Below, one piece after another: positions 1 to 9,331 of a DNA stretch of 64,000 bases. Numbering within the stretch: position 1 is the stretch's first letter; each line of letters starts with the position of its first letter. The notes under the pieces are model-generated. The model was not told the origin of the DNA, did not search any database, and saw only the letters and a list, made by a program, of their open reading frames with translations. This DNA comes from Streptomyces luteolus. Its GTDB lineage: Bacteria > Actinomycetota > Actinomycetes > Streptomycetales > Streptomycetaceae. Where the stretch lies: positions 1 to 64,000 of the forward strand of contig NZ_JASCIS010000032.1 of NCBI RefSeq assembly GCF_029968015.1. Reading direction: 5' to 3'. Position numbers and translations under genes: made by a program.

Positions 1-965
1 GCGGGCGGCACCTGGGCGGCGGCCTTGCCCGCGCTGCGCCCGGAGCCGGAGGCGGGCTTGACCGGCGGGCGGCCGCCGCGGCGGCTCTCGATCAGGGCGA
101 CGGCCCGCTCGGGCAGCCAGGCGGAGGCGGTCCCTGAGTCGTCGGAGCCGGAGGAGAACAGGTGCGGGGCGAGCTGGGCCTGGAGGTCGGCGGGCGAGGG
201 CCGCATCGCCGCCTCCATGTGCATACAGGTCTCGATCAGCGGCCGCAGCTCCTCGGGCAGCCCCTCCAGGTCGGGCCCTTCGCGCAGCAGCATGAAGACG
301 GTCTCGACGGGGTTGGCGCCGTGGAAGGGCGCGTGCCCGGTCGCCGCGAAGGCGAGGGTGGAGCCGAGCGAGAAGATGTCACTGGCCCCGGTGACGCTGC
401 GGGAGTCCTTGGCCTGCTCCGGCGACATGTACGCGGGCGTGCCGACGGCGACGTTCGTCATCGTCAGCCGGGTGTTGGAGACGCCGGACGCGATCCCGAA
501 GTCGATCACGCGCGGCCCGTCCTCGACGACGAGGACGTTGGACGGCTTCAGGTCGCGGTGGACCAGGCCCGCGCCGTGGATGGACTGCAGGGCCTCGGCG
601 ACACCCGCGGCCAGCCAGCGGACGGCCTGGGCCGGCAGCGGCCCGCACTCGTTCACTATCTCTTCGAGCGAAGGGGCCGGTACGTAGGCGGTGGCGAGCC
701 AGGGCACGGCCGCGCGCGGGTCGGCGTCGACGACGGCCGCGGTGTAGAAGCCGGACACGGCGCGGGCCGCCTCGACCTCGCGCGTGAAGCGGACGCGGAA
801 CAGCTGGTCCTCGGCGAGCTCCGTCCTGACCGTCTTGATCGCGACGCGTCGGCCGGAGGCCGAGCGCGCGAGATAGACGAGCCCCATGCCGCCGGCACCG
901 AGCCGGCCAAGCACCTCGAACGGCCCGATCCGCCTCGGATCGTGCTGCGTCAGCTGCTCCACCAC
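1..965 (-). CDS. Serine/threonine protein kinase, N-terminal part (gene runs off the window start)
   Basis: Eukaryotic-type kinase that phosphorylates Ser/Thr residues of target proteins. The catalytic domain is seen in order: a glycine-rich loop (GRLGAGGMGLVY, near residues 18-30), the ATP-binding lysine in VAIK (K44), the catalytic loop HRDLKP (from residue 136), the metal-binding DFG in VIDFG, and an SPEQA motif of the activation segment. After the domain the chain becomes a Gly/Ser/Pro/Ala-rich linker and leaves the window, so any membrane or sensor part is not visible. The GTG start at 965 has GGAGG about 10 bases upstream; a second GTG follows directly. It is transcribed towards the window edge and has about 290 bases of leader region before the next gene. 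Target and signal are unknown. Confidence 0.9.
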   Translation of the reverse strand, partial: MVEQLTQHDPRRIGPFEVLGRLGAGGMGLVYLARSASGRRVAIKTVRTELAEDQLFRVRFTREVEAARAVSGFYTAAVVDADPRAAVPWLATAYVPAPSLEEIVNECGPLPAQAVRWLAAGVAEALQSIHGAGLVHRDLKPSNVLVVEDGPRVIDFGIASGVSNTRLTMTNVAVGTPAYMSPEQAKDSRSVTGASDIFSLGSTLAFAATGHAPFHGANPVETVFMLLREGPDLEGLPEELRPLIETCMHMEAAMRPSPADLQAQLAPHLFSSGSDDSGTASAWLPERAVALIESRRGGRPPVKPASGSGRSAGKAAAQVPP

Positions 966-1251
966 TTGCCTGCCACCTCCCCGTACGAGACCGCGACGTA
1001 TCGCGTATGCGTCGCATGAGTCGCGTACGAACCGACCGAGCGTGCAAACCGCTTCCGGTCAGCGTCTCACCAAGGAGCCGCGGCGGCGGCACGCACCCCG
1101 ATTCTTCCGGTACTGGGCGATGGTTGCGAACCCGAGGGCGAACCGGGATGTCTCGCTCATTCAAGGCGATATCAGGTCATTCTCGGCACTTTTCCGGCGG
1201 CCTTCGATCCGCTTCGGTGCCTGTACGTGACCGTAACCACGGCCTCCGGGA

Positions 1252-2052
1252 TCACGTCACCGGGTCCTGGAGCACGGCGAAGCCCGCGCCCTGATCGTCC
1301 ACGATCGCGGCCATCCTCCCGTACGGGATGTCGAAGGGCTCGGCGCGCAGCCGCCCGCCGAGGCGCACGGCGGCGTCCGCGACGGCATCACAGTCCGTGA
1401 CGTTGAAATAGACGAGGAAATGGGCGGGCATCTCCGCCGGGAACTGCCCGGCGACCAGGGACCGCCCGCCGATCGCGGTCTCCGGGCCGGGCGCGGTACC
1501 GGCGGGCGACCAGGTGCGGAAGTCCTCGCCCGCGTCGGCCAGGTCGGTGCCTCCGTACCCGAAGACCGACTCGTAGAACGGGTCGACGACGCCCTTGTCC
1601 CTCGAATACACCTCGGTCCAGCAGAAGGAGTCCGGCTCGCCCCGCTTCTCGAAGCCGGGGTGCGTGCCGCCCTGCCAGAGGCCGAAGACGGCGCCCTCGG
1701 GGTCGGCCGCGAGCGCCACGGTGCCGAGGGGCCCGACCGGGACGGGCTCACTCACGACCTGCCCGCCCTCGTCGCGGATCCGGCGGCAGAGGGCGTACGC
1801 GTCCGGGGTGGCGAAGTAGACGTTCCAGACCGTCGGCATGCGGCCGTCCCGCTTGGGCGCGAGCGCGGCGACGGCACGGCCCTCGCTGTACGCCCGCGCG
1901 AAGGGCCCGTACTCCGGATCCGCGCCCGGGGCGTCGAAGGTCCAGCCGAAGAGCTCGCCGTAGAACCGCTTGCCCGCCTCGACGTCGGACAGCTGGGCGT
2001 CCACCCAGCAGGGGACGCCCTCCGCGAAACCGGCCACCGGGGTGTCTGGCAT
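1252..2052 (-). CDS. VOC (glyoxalase/bleomycin resistance) family protein, two domains
   Basis: The 266-residue protein has two tandem VOC half-domains. The first begins after the start (PCWVDAQLSDVEAGKRFYG) and the second near residue 135 (FCWTEVYSRDKGVVDPFYE). Each shows the usual pattern of an aromatic-rich first strand followed by a helix and ends in an A-x-DPEG or DQG-x-F strand (AADPEGAVFGLWQ; DDQGAGFAVLQ). This architecture is common in actinobacterial proteins annotated as glyoxalase or hydroxylase, but the substrate cannot be read from sequence, and the metal-binding Glu at the end of each domain is replaced by Gly/Phe. It may therefore be a binding or resistance-type protein rather than an enzyme. 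The gene is monocistronic and divergent from the TetR gene. Confidence 0.8.
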   Translation of the reverse strand: MPDTPVAGFAEGVPCWVDAQLSDVEAGKRFYGELFGWTFDAPGADPEYGPFARAYSEGRAVAALAPKRDGRMPTVWNVYFATPDAYALCRRIRDEGGQVVSEPVPVGPLGTVALAADPEGAVFGLWQGGTHPGFEKRGEPDSFCWTEVYSRDKGVVDPFYESVFGYGGTDLADAGEDFRTWSPAGTAPGPETAIGGRSLVAGQFPAEMPAHFLVYFNVTDCDAVADAAVRLGGRLRAEPFDIPYGRMAAIVDDQGAGFAVLQDPVT

Positions 2053-2199
2053 GAGCCCGCCCTTTCTCGGGAGCTTTCCCCCTCAAAGTAAGGGTGCGAC
2101 GCAAACCGCGCAGGAAAACCAATCGGCACGTTCCTGACCATCCGCCCCATTTGCAGTCGGCCGAATCGCGCTCCGATCACCCCTCGGTAAGCTGACGGC

Positions 2200-2847
2200 A
2201 TGACAGGACAAGTACGCACCGTCGACGGCCGTGTTGCCGGTCGACGCGGTCAGGCGACGCGGCAGAAGTTGCTCGACTGCCTCAGCGAGATGCTCAGTTC
2301 TTCGCCGTACCGGGACGTCAAGGTCATCGATGTCGCCCGCAAGGCCGGGACTTCGCCCGCGACCTTCTACCAGTACTTCCCCGACGTCGAGGGCGCGGTC
2401 CTGGAGATCGCCGAGCAAATGGCCGTCGAGGGCGCCGGGTTGACGGATGTCCTCGCCGAGCGGTCCTGGGTCGGCAAGTCCGGCTGGCAGACCGCGCAGG
2501 AACTGGTGGACGGGTTCCTGGATTTCTGGCGCAAGAACGACGCGATTCTGCGCGTGGTGGATCTCGGGGCGGCCGAGGGCGACAAGCGGTTCTACAAAAT
2601 CAGGATGAAAATCCTGAACTCCGTCACCAACTCCCTTACGGACACGGTCAAGGACCTCCAGGCCAAGGGCAAGGTGGACAAGGACGTCAGCCCGGCGGCG
2701 ATGGCAGGTTCCCTGGTCGCGATGCTCGCGGCGGTCGCCTCGCACCAGAAGGGGTTTCAGAGCTGGGGCGTGAAGCAGGCTGAACTCAAGCCTAATTTGG
2801 CGCTGTTGGTGCATTTGGGAATCACCGGGAAGAAACCGACGAAGTAG
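2200..2847 (+). CDS. TetR family transcriptional regulator
   Basis: The 215-residue protein has an N-terminal TetR helix-turn-helix (RQKLLDCLSEML, then VIDVARKAGTSPATFYQYFP at about residues 47-66) and a helical ligand-binding domain whose inducer is not evident. It starts with ATG at 2200. The start region carries CTGACGGCATGACAG (2192-2206), a degenerate match to the palindrome found upstream of the acyl-CoA genes of this window, which would fit weak autoregulation. It is the only TetR gene in the window and so the nearest candidate for the repressor of that regulon, but nothing in the sequence proves the link. A strong hairpin terminator follows the stop codon. Confidence 0.88.
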   Translation: MTGQVRTVDGRVAGRRGQATRQKLLDCLSEMLSSSPYRDVKVIDVARKAGTSPATFYQYFPDVEGAVLEIAEQMAVEGAGLTDVLAERSWVGKSGWQTAQELVDGFLDFWRKNDAILRVVDLGAAEGDKRFYKIRMKILNSVTNSLTDTVKDLQAKGKVDKDVSPAAMAGSLVAMLAAVASHQKGFQSWGVKQAELKPNLALLVHLGITGKKPTK

Positions 2848-2884
2848 TCCGCAGGGGGTCCCCCTGCGCACCCTGTCCTGTCAA

Positions 2885-2925
2885 CGAAGGCGACGGGCCG
2901 TCCGACCAACGGCCCGTCGCCTTCG
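2885..2925 (+). terminator. Hairpin terminator after the TetR gene
   Basis: A perfect 16-base inverted repeat (CGAAGGCGACGGGCCG and its complement) encloses a 9-base loop and is followed by GCGTTTTGG. It lies about 40 bases past the TetR stop codon and is the clearest intrinsic-type terminator in the left part of the window. Confidence 0.85.
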
Positions 2926-2944
2926 GCGTTTTGGGGTCTTCGTT

Positions 2945-3105
2945 CGTCTGCCGCGCCGTCGTGGCTGATCGCGCAGTTCCCCGCGCCCCCAAAAAACCTG
3001 CCCCTCCGGGGGCTTCAATCCAGCCCCTCCGGCGTTTGAGGAGCGGGGGTCCGGGGGCGGAGCCCCCGTGCCGACGGCAGTCTTTCGGGAAGGGGCGGGG
3101 AGGGG
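2945..3105. repeat. Dispersed intergenic element, short subtype (copy 1)
   Basis: This stretch contains the succession GTCGTGGCTG-TCGCGCAGTTCCCCGCGCCCC, a poly-A step, CAGCCCCTCCGGCGTTTGAGGA, GGGGGCGGAGCCCCC and TTTCGGGAAGGGGCGGGG. Closely similar blocks recur at about 11640, 14233, 15975, 20310 and 57310. It lies between the convergent 3' ends of the TetR gene and the deazaflavin-type reductase. No coding capacity is claimed. The element is GC-rich and rich in small hairpins, so it may act as a terminator. Confidence 0.7.
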
Positions 3106-3106
3106 A

Positions 3107-3582
3107 TCAATCTCTGCGCTCAAGCCGGAAGAGACGGATCTGACGGTCCACCCGGGCCTGGTACGTCGCGTACGGCGGCCAGAACCTCAACACCGCCGCC
3201 CACGCCTCCTCCCGCTCCGCCCCCGCGAGAAGCCGCGCCCTCACCGGAACCTCCACCCCCTTCCAGCTGATCGACACCTCCGGATGCGCCAGCAGATTCG
3301 CCGTCCACGCCGGATGCCCGGGGCGGCCAAAGTTGGAGCCGATCAGGAGCCAGGTGCCGGAGGACTCCTCCGGCATGCACGCCAGCGGCGTACGGCGCGT
3401 CCGACCGGTCTTCGCGCCGCGCGCCGTCAGTACGACCCCGGGCAGCATCTGCGCGCTGAGCAGCACCTTCCCCCGGGTGAGCCGGTGCACCGCCCGGTCC
3501 ATCGCGGGGATGAACCGGGGCGCGACCTTCGCGAAGGCACGCGTCGAGGAGACCTTCTGGACGAACCGGATCCCGGGCGGCA

Positions 3583-3583
<1 letters not shown>
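3107..3583 (-). CDS. Deazaflavin (F420)-dependent nitroreductase-family protein
   Basis: The 158-residue protein belongs to the split beta-barrel Ddn/FDOR group (DUF385 type), whose members use reduced F420 to reduce quinones or nitro compounds. Recognisable features are the TARGAKTGRTRRTPL strand and loop, where the family binds the cofactor phosphates, followed by WLLIGSNFGRPGHPAWTANL and HPEVSISWKG. It starts with ATG at 3583, overlapping the stop of the upstream acyl-CoA dehydrogenase as ATGA, so the two are translationally coupled and share the operator at 4901. An F420 reductase next to an acyl-CoA dehydrogenase suggests reduction of an unsaturated or quinoid intermediate of the catabolic pathway. 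The substrate is unknown. Confidence 0.85.
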
Positions 3584-4854
<1,271 letters not shown>

Positions 4855-4900
4855 CGACGGGCTCCTCCCCTCGGAGGCGGGTACGGCACCGGCCTCCGAT

Positions 4901-4915
4901 CTGACGGGCCGTCAT
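4901..4915. promoter_or_regulatory. Putative operator CTGACGGGCCGTCAT upstream of the acyl-CoA dehydrogenase
   Basis: Matches the recurring palindrome CTGACGNNNCGTCAG at 11 of 12 defined positions and lies 46 bases before the dehydrogenase start (minus strand). Together with the site at 5049 it occupies the divergent promoter region shared with the thiolase gene. Confidence 0.6.
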
Positions 4916-4930
4916 GTTAGGACGGGCGGG

Positions 4931-4975
4931 CCGAGATGCACAGGGGCGAGATGCACAGGGCCGAGATGCACAGGG
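4931..4975. repeat. Three tandem copies of a 15-bp unit
   Basis: The unit CCGAGATGCACAGGG is present three times head to tail (the middle copy starts GCGAG), in the divergent promoter region between the acyl-CoA dehydrogenase and the thiolase, between the two operators. It adds spacing between the promoters. No function is known. Confidence 0.85.
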
Positions 4976-5048
4976 CTTACGCGGCAGTCCGCCCCCTGCT
5001 GCCGCCCCGCATGCACGGGAGCCGGATCCCTGCTGCCGCACCCGCCAT

Positions 5049-5063
5049 CTGATGTACCGTCAG
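5049..5063. promoter_or_regulatory. Putative operator CTGATGTACCGTCAG just before the thiolase start
   Basis: Palindrome of the recurring type; the arms extend to ATCTGA and TCAGAT. It ends four bases before the ATG at 5068, so a bound repressor would cover the start region. No Shine-Dalgarno sequence fits in the remaining space, which suggests a leaderless transcript. Confidence 0.7.
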
Positions 5064-5067
5064 ATTC

Positions 5068-6252
5068 ATGTCATCCAAGCCCTCAGCCTCCACTCCACGC
5101 AAGGTCGCCGTCGCCGGCGTCGCCCTCTCGGACTGCGGCAAGGTCGACGACGCCACCCCCTACGCCCTGCACGCCCAGGCCGCCCGCCGCGCCCTCGCCG
5201 ACTCCGGGCTCGACCGCTCCGTCATCGACGGTTTCGCCTCCGCCGGCCTCGGCACGCTCGCACCGGTCGAGGTCGCCGAGTACCTGGGCCTGAAGCCGAC
5301 CTGGGTCGACTCCACCTCCGTCGGCGGCTCCACTTGGGAAGTCATGGCCGCGCACGCCGCCGAGGCGATCGCCGCCGGGCACGCCCGCGCCGTCCTGCTC
5401 GTCTACGGCTCGACCGCGCGCGCCGACATCAAGGCCGGGCGGCGCACCTCCGACCTCTCCTTCGGCGCCCGCGGCCCCCTCCAGTTCGAGGTCCCGTACG
5501 GACACACGCTGATCTCCAAGTACGCGATGGCCGCACGCCGCCACATGCACCAGCACGGCACGACGATCGAGCAGCTCGCCGAGGTGGCCGTGCAGGCGCG
5601 GGCCAACGCGGCGCACAACCCCGACGCCCTGTACCGCGATCCGATCACCGTGGACGACGTCCTGTCCGGCCCGATGATCGCGGACCCGTTCACGAAGCTG
5701 CACTGCTGCATACGGAGCGACGGCGGCGCGGCGGTGCTGCTCGTCGCCGAGGAGCTGCTCGCGGACTGCGCGAAATCCCCGGTCTGGGTGCTGGGTTCGG
5801 GCGAACACGTCTCCCACACCACGATGTCCGAGTGGGACGACTTCACGGTCTCCCCGGCGGCGGTGAGCGGCCGCCTCGCCTTCGAACGGGCCGGGGTGCG
5901 CCCCGACGAGATCGACCTGGCGGAGATCTACGACGCCTTCACGTACATGACCCTCGTGACCCTCGAAGACCTCGGCTTCTGCGCGAAGGGCGAGGGCGGC
6001 TCGTTCGTGGAGAAGGGACGGCTGTTGCGGGACGGAGCGCTGCCCGTGAACACCGACGGCGGCGGCCTCTCGGCCCAACATCCTGGCATGCGGGGCCTGT
6101 TCCTGCTGGTGGAGGCGGTACGGCAGCTGCGCGGCGAGGCGGGCGCGGGCCAGGTGAGGAGGGCGGACGGCAGCCTTCCCTCGCTGGCGGTGGCGTCGGG
6201 CACGGGAGGGTGGTTCTGCTCTTCGGGGACGGTGGTGCTGGGGCGGGGGTAG
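5068..6252 (+). CDS. Lipid-transfer protein / SCP-x-type thiolase
   Basis: The 394-residue thiolase-fold protein is of the non-condensing SCP-x/Ltp2 type. In actinobacteria, Ltp2-like enzymes carry out retro-aldol cleavage of hydroxyacyl-CoAs together with a DUF35 partner. The N-terminal VAVAGVALSDCGK strand and the C-terminal TDGGGLSAQHPGMRG and SGTGGWFCSSG motifs are clear. At the position of the usual nucleophilic cysteine the sequence reads SVGGSTWEV (residues 84-92), with no cysteine, arguing against a classical thiolase reaction. It is directly preceded by an operator and divergent from the acyl-CoA dehydrogenase. A possible DUF35 partner lies at 10618-11061 under the same type of operator. 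Substrate unknown; a branched or cyclic side chain is an inference. Confidence 0.88.
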   Translation: MSSKPSASTPRKVAVAGVALSDCGKVDDATPYALHAQAARRALADSGLDRSVIDGFASAGLGTLAPVEVAEYLGLKPTWVDSTSVGGSTWEVMAAHAAEAIAAGHARAVLLVYGSTARADIKAGRRTSDLSFGARGPLQFEVPYGHTLISKYAMAARRHMHQHGTTIEQLAEVAVQARANAAHNPDALYRDPITVDDVLSGPMIADPFTKLHCCIRSDGGAAVLLVAEELLADCAKSPVWVLGSGEHVSHTTMSEWDDFTVSPAAVSGRLAFERAGVRPDEIDLAEIYDAFTYMTLVTLEDLGFCAKGEGGSFVEKGRLLRDGALPVNTDGGGLSAQHPGMRGLFLLVEAVRQLRGEAGAGQVRRADGSLPSLAVASGTGGWFCSSGTVVLGRG

Positions 6253-6300
6253 TTCGGGTTGCGACCCTGACCCGATTCGGTCGCCATGGGGAGCGGTTGC

Positions 6301-6507
6301 TCAGCTGTGCGCATGCCGGAGGGCGGCGGCGAGGGCTCGCGCGGTGGGGATGTTGCACCGGCCCAACTCGACGAGCGGGCTGCTCGGTTCACTCCCGTAC
6401 GAGAGGGGGTCGAGCCCGAGGGAAGGCAGGGTGACACCCGCCTGTGTGAGCGCCTCGGCAAGCTCGTCCCGAGCGGCTTCGGCGTCCGCGAGGCTGTGCA
6501 CGTTCAC
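6301..6507 (-). CDS. Small conserved hypothetical protein
   Basis: A 68-residue acidic, alanine-rich protein (begins MNVHSLADAEAARDELAEAL, ends ALAAALRHAHS). The GTG start at 6507 overlaps the stop of the upstream small gene as GTGA, so the two form a coupled pair. Small proteins of this kind are often found beside XRE/DUF397 genes in Streptomyces. No domain is recognised. It ends about 50 bases from the convergent thiolase gene. Confidence 0.6.
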   Translation of the reverse strand: MNVHSLADAEAARDELAEALTQAGVTLPSLGLDPLSYGSEPSSPLVELGRCNIPTARALAAALRHAHS

Positions 6508-6737
6508 AGCACCTCACCCCGACTCCGGGCGTTGACCCGCGCGGTCTCGGCACGGAGGCGCTGCGCGGGGTCGGCAGGCTGTACGTCCTCGGGGGCGACG
6601 TCCCACTCCCGTCCGCCGCAGGCGGGGCGCAGGTACCAACGGCCGCCGTATTCACCCCGGAATAGGCCGAGTTGGTCCCTGCGGACGTCCAGTAGGAGCG
6701 TGCCGAGGGCGGGGGGTGACATGTGGTCAGAGCACAC
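6504..6737 (-). CDS. Small conserved hypothetical protein
   Basis: A 77-residue protein with the segment LGLFRGEYGGRWYLRPACGGREWDV seen as short beta strands followed by an Arg/Ala-rich helix (PAQRLRAETARVNARSR). It may start at Met6 (MSPPALGT), since the first five residues have no evident ribosome-binding site. It is coupled to the downstream 68-residue protein and is divergent from the XRE regulator at 6841. Together these look like part of the regulator/DUF397 accessory unit. Function unknown. Confidence 0.6.
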   Translation of the reverse strand: MCSDHMSPPALGTLLLDVRRDQLGLFRGEYGGRWYLRPACGGREWDVAPEDVQPADPAQRLRAETARVNARSRGEVL

Positions 6738-6840
6738 AATTTCTCCTAACCCTGTCTTTCTGTAGCCATTCCGCTACTGGGTGGGTTCAGACTGACCTAG
6801 GGTCATATCCGTCTTCAACGTTCCATACAGGGAGGGCACG

Positions 6841-7679
6841 TTGGTCAACCGCAAGGAGTTGAACCCCGACGCGAGCCCGGCTGCGGCCTACGGCGCGCGC
6901 CTGCGCACCTCGCGTGAGGCGCGCGGCTGGCTGCAGGACGAGCTTGCGCAGCGGATCGGCTACTCGGGCAGACACATCTCGGCGGTGGAAACTGGTCGCA
7001 AGCCGCCAACTCTGCGGTTTTCGCGCAGTGTTGATGCGATATTCGGCTTCACCGGCGGCCCCGATTCGTTCGAACGCGCGTGGAGCGAGCTCCGGAACGG
7101 GTCGCTGCTGGAGGGCTTTCCGGAGTACGTGGGGTATGAGGGCGGGCGGTGGAGCTGCGGCTGTACCAAATCGGGGTCGTTCCTGGTCTGTTGCAGACGC
7201 CCGAATACGCGCAGGTCCTGACGAACAGCGTCGCGCGACGGGGAGCCATCTCGCCCGAGCAGGCCACCGAGCGCGTCGCGTTCCTCGCTGAGCGCCAAGC
7301 CGCGCTGGAGCGAGCCCGCCCGCCCATGGTGATGGTGGTGATGGACGAGAGCTGCGTCCGCAGATGGGTCGGCGACGACGAGATCATGGACGCTCAACTC
7401 GCGAGGCTGGTCGAGTTCGCCGCCCGCCCCAACACCATGCTCCAGATTGCGCCGTTCACCATGGGTGAGCACCGTCCGATCACCCTGCCGGTCAACCTGC
7501 TGACCCTGGCCGACCGGTCTGTCGTGTGCTACGCGGAAGCAGCGACCCAGGGCCACTTCGATCGCGAACACACTTCCGTAGCCCCCATGCTGACGGCCTA
7601 CCATCAGCTTCAGGCCGAAGCGCTCTCACAAGCGGAGTCCGTGGCCGTGATCAACCAGTTGAGAAAGGGCACCCCGTGA
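6841..7679 (+). pseudogene. XRE-family regulator with DUF5753 domain, interrupted by a frameshift
   Basis: Helix-turn-helix regulator of the XRE/DUF5753 type that normally acts with a DUF397 protein. The TTG start at 6841 follows GGGAGGG. The HTH is clear (ELAQRIGYSGRHISAVETGR), then the DUF5753 domain begins (EGFPEYVGYEG). Near 7142-7148 the frame is lost: the text reads GAGGGCGGGCGGTGG, whereas relatives have Y-E-G-R-A-V-E-L. Inserting one C after GAGGGC restores that exactly. The remaining domain continues in the other frame (VELRLYQIGVVPGLLQTPEYA to INQLRKGTP, 7149-7679). Without correction the protein stops at 7221 with 126 residues, retaining the HTH but losing the C-terminal domain. 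A sequencing or assembly error is a serious alternative. Confidence 0.85.
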
Positions 7680-7885
7680 CCACCGAATCCCCCCGCTGGC
7701 GCAAATCCTCGTACAGCGAAAACGGCGGCGACTGTGTAGAGGTCGCCACGAACCTCGCGCCCACCCGCGGCAGGGTCCCGGTCCGCGACAGCAAAACCCC
7801 CGACGCCCCTGCCCTCGCCCTGCCCGCCGACGCGTTCGCCGCATTCGTGACGGGTGTCAAAGACGGACGACTGGACATCGCATGA
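7676..7885 (+). CDS. DUF397 protein (first tandem copy)
   Basis: A 69-residue DUF397 protein with the family signature W-R-KSSYSENGGDCVEVA, VPVRDSKTPDAPAL and the C-terminal AFAAFVTGVKDG. The GTG start at 7676 overlaps the stop of the regulator frame as GTGA, the standard arrangement for regulator/DUF397 pairs. BldB and WhiJ-associated proteins of this class influence development and secondary metabolism in Streptomyces; the role of this copy is unknown. The next gene is a close paralogue. Confidence 0.9.
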   Translation: MTTESPRWRKSSYSENGGDCVEVATNLAPTRGRVPVRDSKTPDAPALALPADAFAAFVTGVKDGRLDIA

Positions 7886-8082
7886 CCACCGAATCCCCCC
7901 GCTGGTTCAAGTCCTCGTACAGCGAAAACGGCGGCAACTGCGTCGAGGTCGCCACGAACCTCGTGCTCACCCGCGGCACGGTCCCGGTCCGGGACAGCAA
8001 GACCCCGGGCGGCCCCACCCTCACCCTCCCCGCCGACGCGTACGCCGCGTTCGTGAAGGGCGTCAGGGACGGCGAGTACTGA
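7882..8082 (+). CDS. DUF397 protein (second tandem copy)
   Basis: A 66-residue DUF397 protein beginning MTTESPRWFKSSYSENGGNC, nearly identical in its first half to the preceding copy and ending in AYAAFVKGVRDGEY. It starts with ATG overlapping the previous stop as ATGA. The DNA of the two copies is also very similar, so this is a recent tandem duplication. Cysteine and the RDSK motif are conserved, so both copies look functional. Confidence 0.9.
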   Translation: MTTESPRWFKSSYSENGGNCVEVATNLVLTRGTVPVRDSKTPGGPTLTLPADAYAAFVKGVRDGEY

Positions 8083-8185
8083 CCGTCAGCCGGACGGAGC
8101 AGCGCGGAATACCGGGTGCGGGCGGCCGAGTTGATGCCTGCGTGCTGCGCAGCCGCAGCCGACCGCCCGCACCTGAGGAGCTCCC

Positions 8186-8608
8186 ATGGCCCTGTCCCCC
8201 GCCGAGCGCGAGAAGTTCCTGGCCGAGCCGCACATCGGCGCGATCTCGGTGAACGAGGAGGGCAGGGCGCCGCTCACCCTGCCGATCTGGTACCAGTACA
8301 AGCCGGGCGGAGAGCTGTGGGTGCTGACCGGCGTCGACAGCAAGAAGGCCCGCCTGATCGAGGCCGCGGGCCGCTTCTCCCTGATGGTCGACCGAGTCGC
8401 GCCCACGGTCCGGTACGTGTCGGTGGAGGGCCCCGTGGTCCGGTCCGAGAAGGGCACCGAGGCGCAGCTGCGGGAGATGACGGCGCGCTATCTCCCGGCC
8501 GAGAAGGTCGAGGGCTACCTCCAGTACTCGGCGGAGAACCTGGGCGAGAGCACGGTGTTCTACCTGCGCCCCGAGCGCTGGTACTCGGCGGACCTCGGGG
8601 AGGTCTGA
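8186..8608 (+). CDS. Pyridoxamine 5'-phosphate oxidase family (PNPOx-fold) protein
   Basis: The 140-residue split beta-barrel protein has MALSPAEREKFLAEPHIGAIS, LPIWYQYKPGGELWVLTG and SKKARLIEAAGRFSLMVD, the pattern of small FMN- or F420-binding members of this fold. It lacks the length of true PdxH. The substrate is unknown. Ribosome-binding bases GAGGAG lie about 7 bases before the ATG. It is followed 34 bases later by a second, larger PNPOx-like gene in the same direction, so both are probably cotranscribed. In Streptomyces such proteins are often annotated as F420-dependent oxidoreductases. Confidence 0.8.
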   Translation: MALSPAEREKFLAEPHIGAISVNEEGRAPLTLPIWYQYKPGGELWVLTGVDSKKARLIEAAGRFSLMVDRVAPTVRYVSVEGPVVRSEKGTEAQLREMTARYLPAEKVEGYLQYSAENLGESTVFYLRPERWYSADLGEV

Positions 8609-8641
8609 GGGCACGGAGGCCGGGGCGGCGAGAATCACCGT

Positions 8642-9328
8642 ATGAACGAAGCGAACGCGAACGCGCAAACGGGGGCCGCCGCCTTCGAGGCCCTGCTCAG
8701 ATCGCAACGCGTCTGGGACGTGGAGCTCCCGCACTTCGACCCGGAGCGGGCACCCGCCGAACCCACGGAACTCTTCCACGCCTGGTTCGCCGACGCCTGC
8801 GCGGCCGGACAGCCCGAGCCGCACACCATGCAGCTGGCCACGGTCGACGAGGACGGCCTCCCCGACGTCCGCACGCTCATGCTGCACGGCGCGGCCGGCG
8901 GGGCCTGGCACTTCGCCTCGCACTCCGGCAGCCGCAAGGGCCGCCAACTCGCCGCCCGCCCCCAGGCCGCCCTGCACTTCTACTGGCCCGCCCTCGCCCG
9001 CCAGATCCGCATCCGCGGCACGGTGACGACGGCCCCGCCCGCCGAGGCGGCCGCGGACCTGCACGCCCGCTCGACCGGCGCCCTCGCGGCGGCGCTGGTC
9101 GGCCACCAGAGCGAACCCCTGGGCTCCGTGGCGGAGCTGGCGTCCGCGTCCGAGGCGGCCTGGGACCACGCCCACCGGCAGCCGGACACCGAGGTCCCGA
9201 CCTGGACCCTCTACGAACTCACCGCGAACGAGGTCGAGTTCTTCCAGGGAGACGCCAGGCGCCGTCACGTACGGCTGCAGTACCGGCGGGACGGGGAGGG
9301 GTGGAGCAACGGGCTGCTGTGGCCGTAG
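8642..9328 (+). CDS. Pyridoxal 5'-phosphate synthase-like (PdxH-type) oxidoreductase
   Basis: The 228-residue protein resembles pyridoxine/pyridoxamine phosphate oxidase. Visible motifs are MQLATVDEDGLPDVRTLML (FMN-binding strand), HFASHSGSRKGRQLAARP, LHFYWPALARQIRIRGTV (family: W-x-x-L-x-R-Q-V-R-x-x-G), and the C-terminal ANEVEFFQGDARRRHVRLQY matching the PdxH C-terminal region. The canonical C-terminal R-L-x-P ending is not conserved, so it could act on another flavin or vitamin B6-like substrate. It ends three bases before the convergent PIN toxin gene. Confidence 0.8.
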   Translation: MNEANANAQTGAAAFEALLRSQRVWDVELPHFDPERAPAEPTELFHAWFADACAAGQPEPHTMQLATVDEDGLPDVRTLMLHGAAGGAWHFASHSGSRKGRQLAARPQAALHFYWPALARQIRIRGTVTTAPPAEAAADLHARSTGALAAALVGHQSEPLGSVAELASASEAAWDHAHRQPDTEVPTWTLYELTANEVEFFQGDARRRHVRLQYRRDGEGWSNGLLWP

Positions 9329-9331
9329 CAG

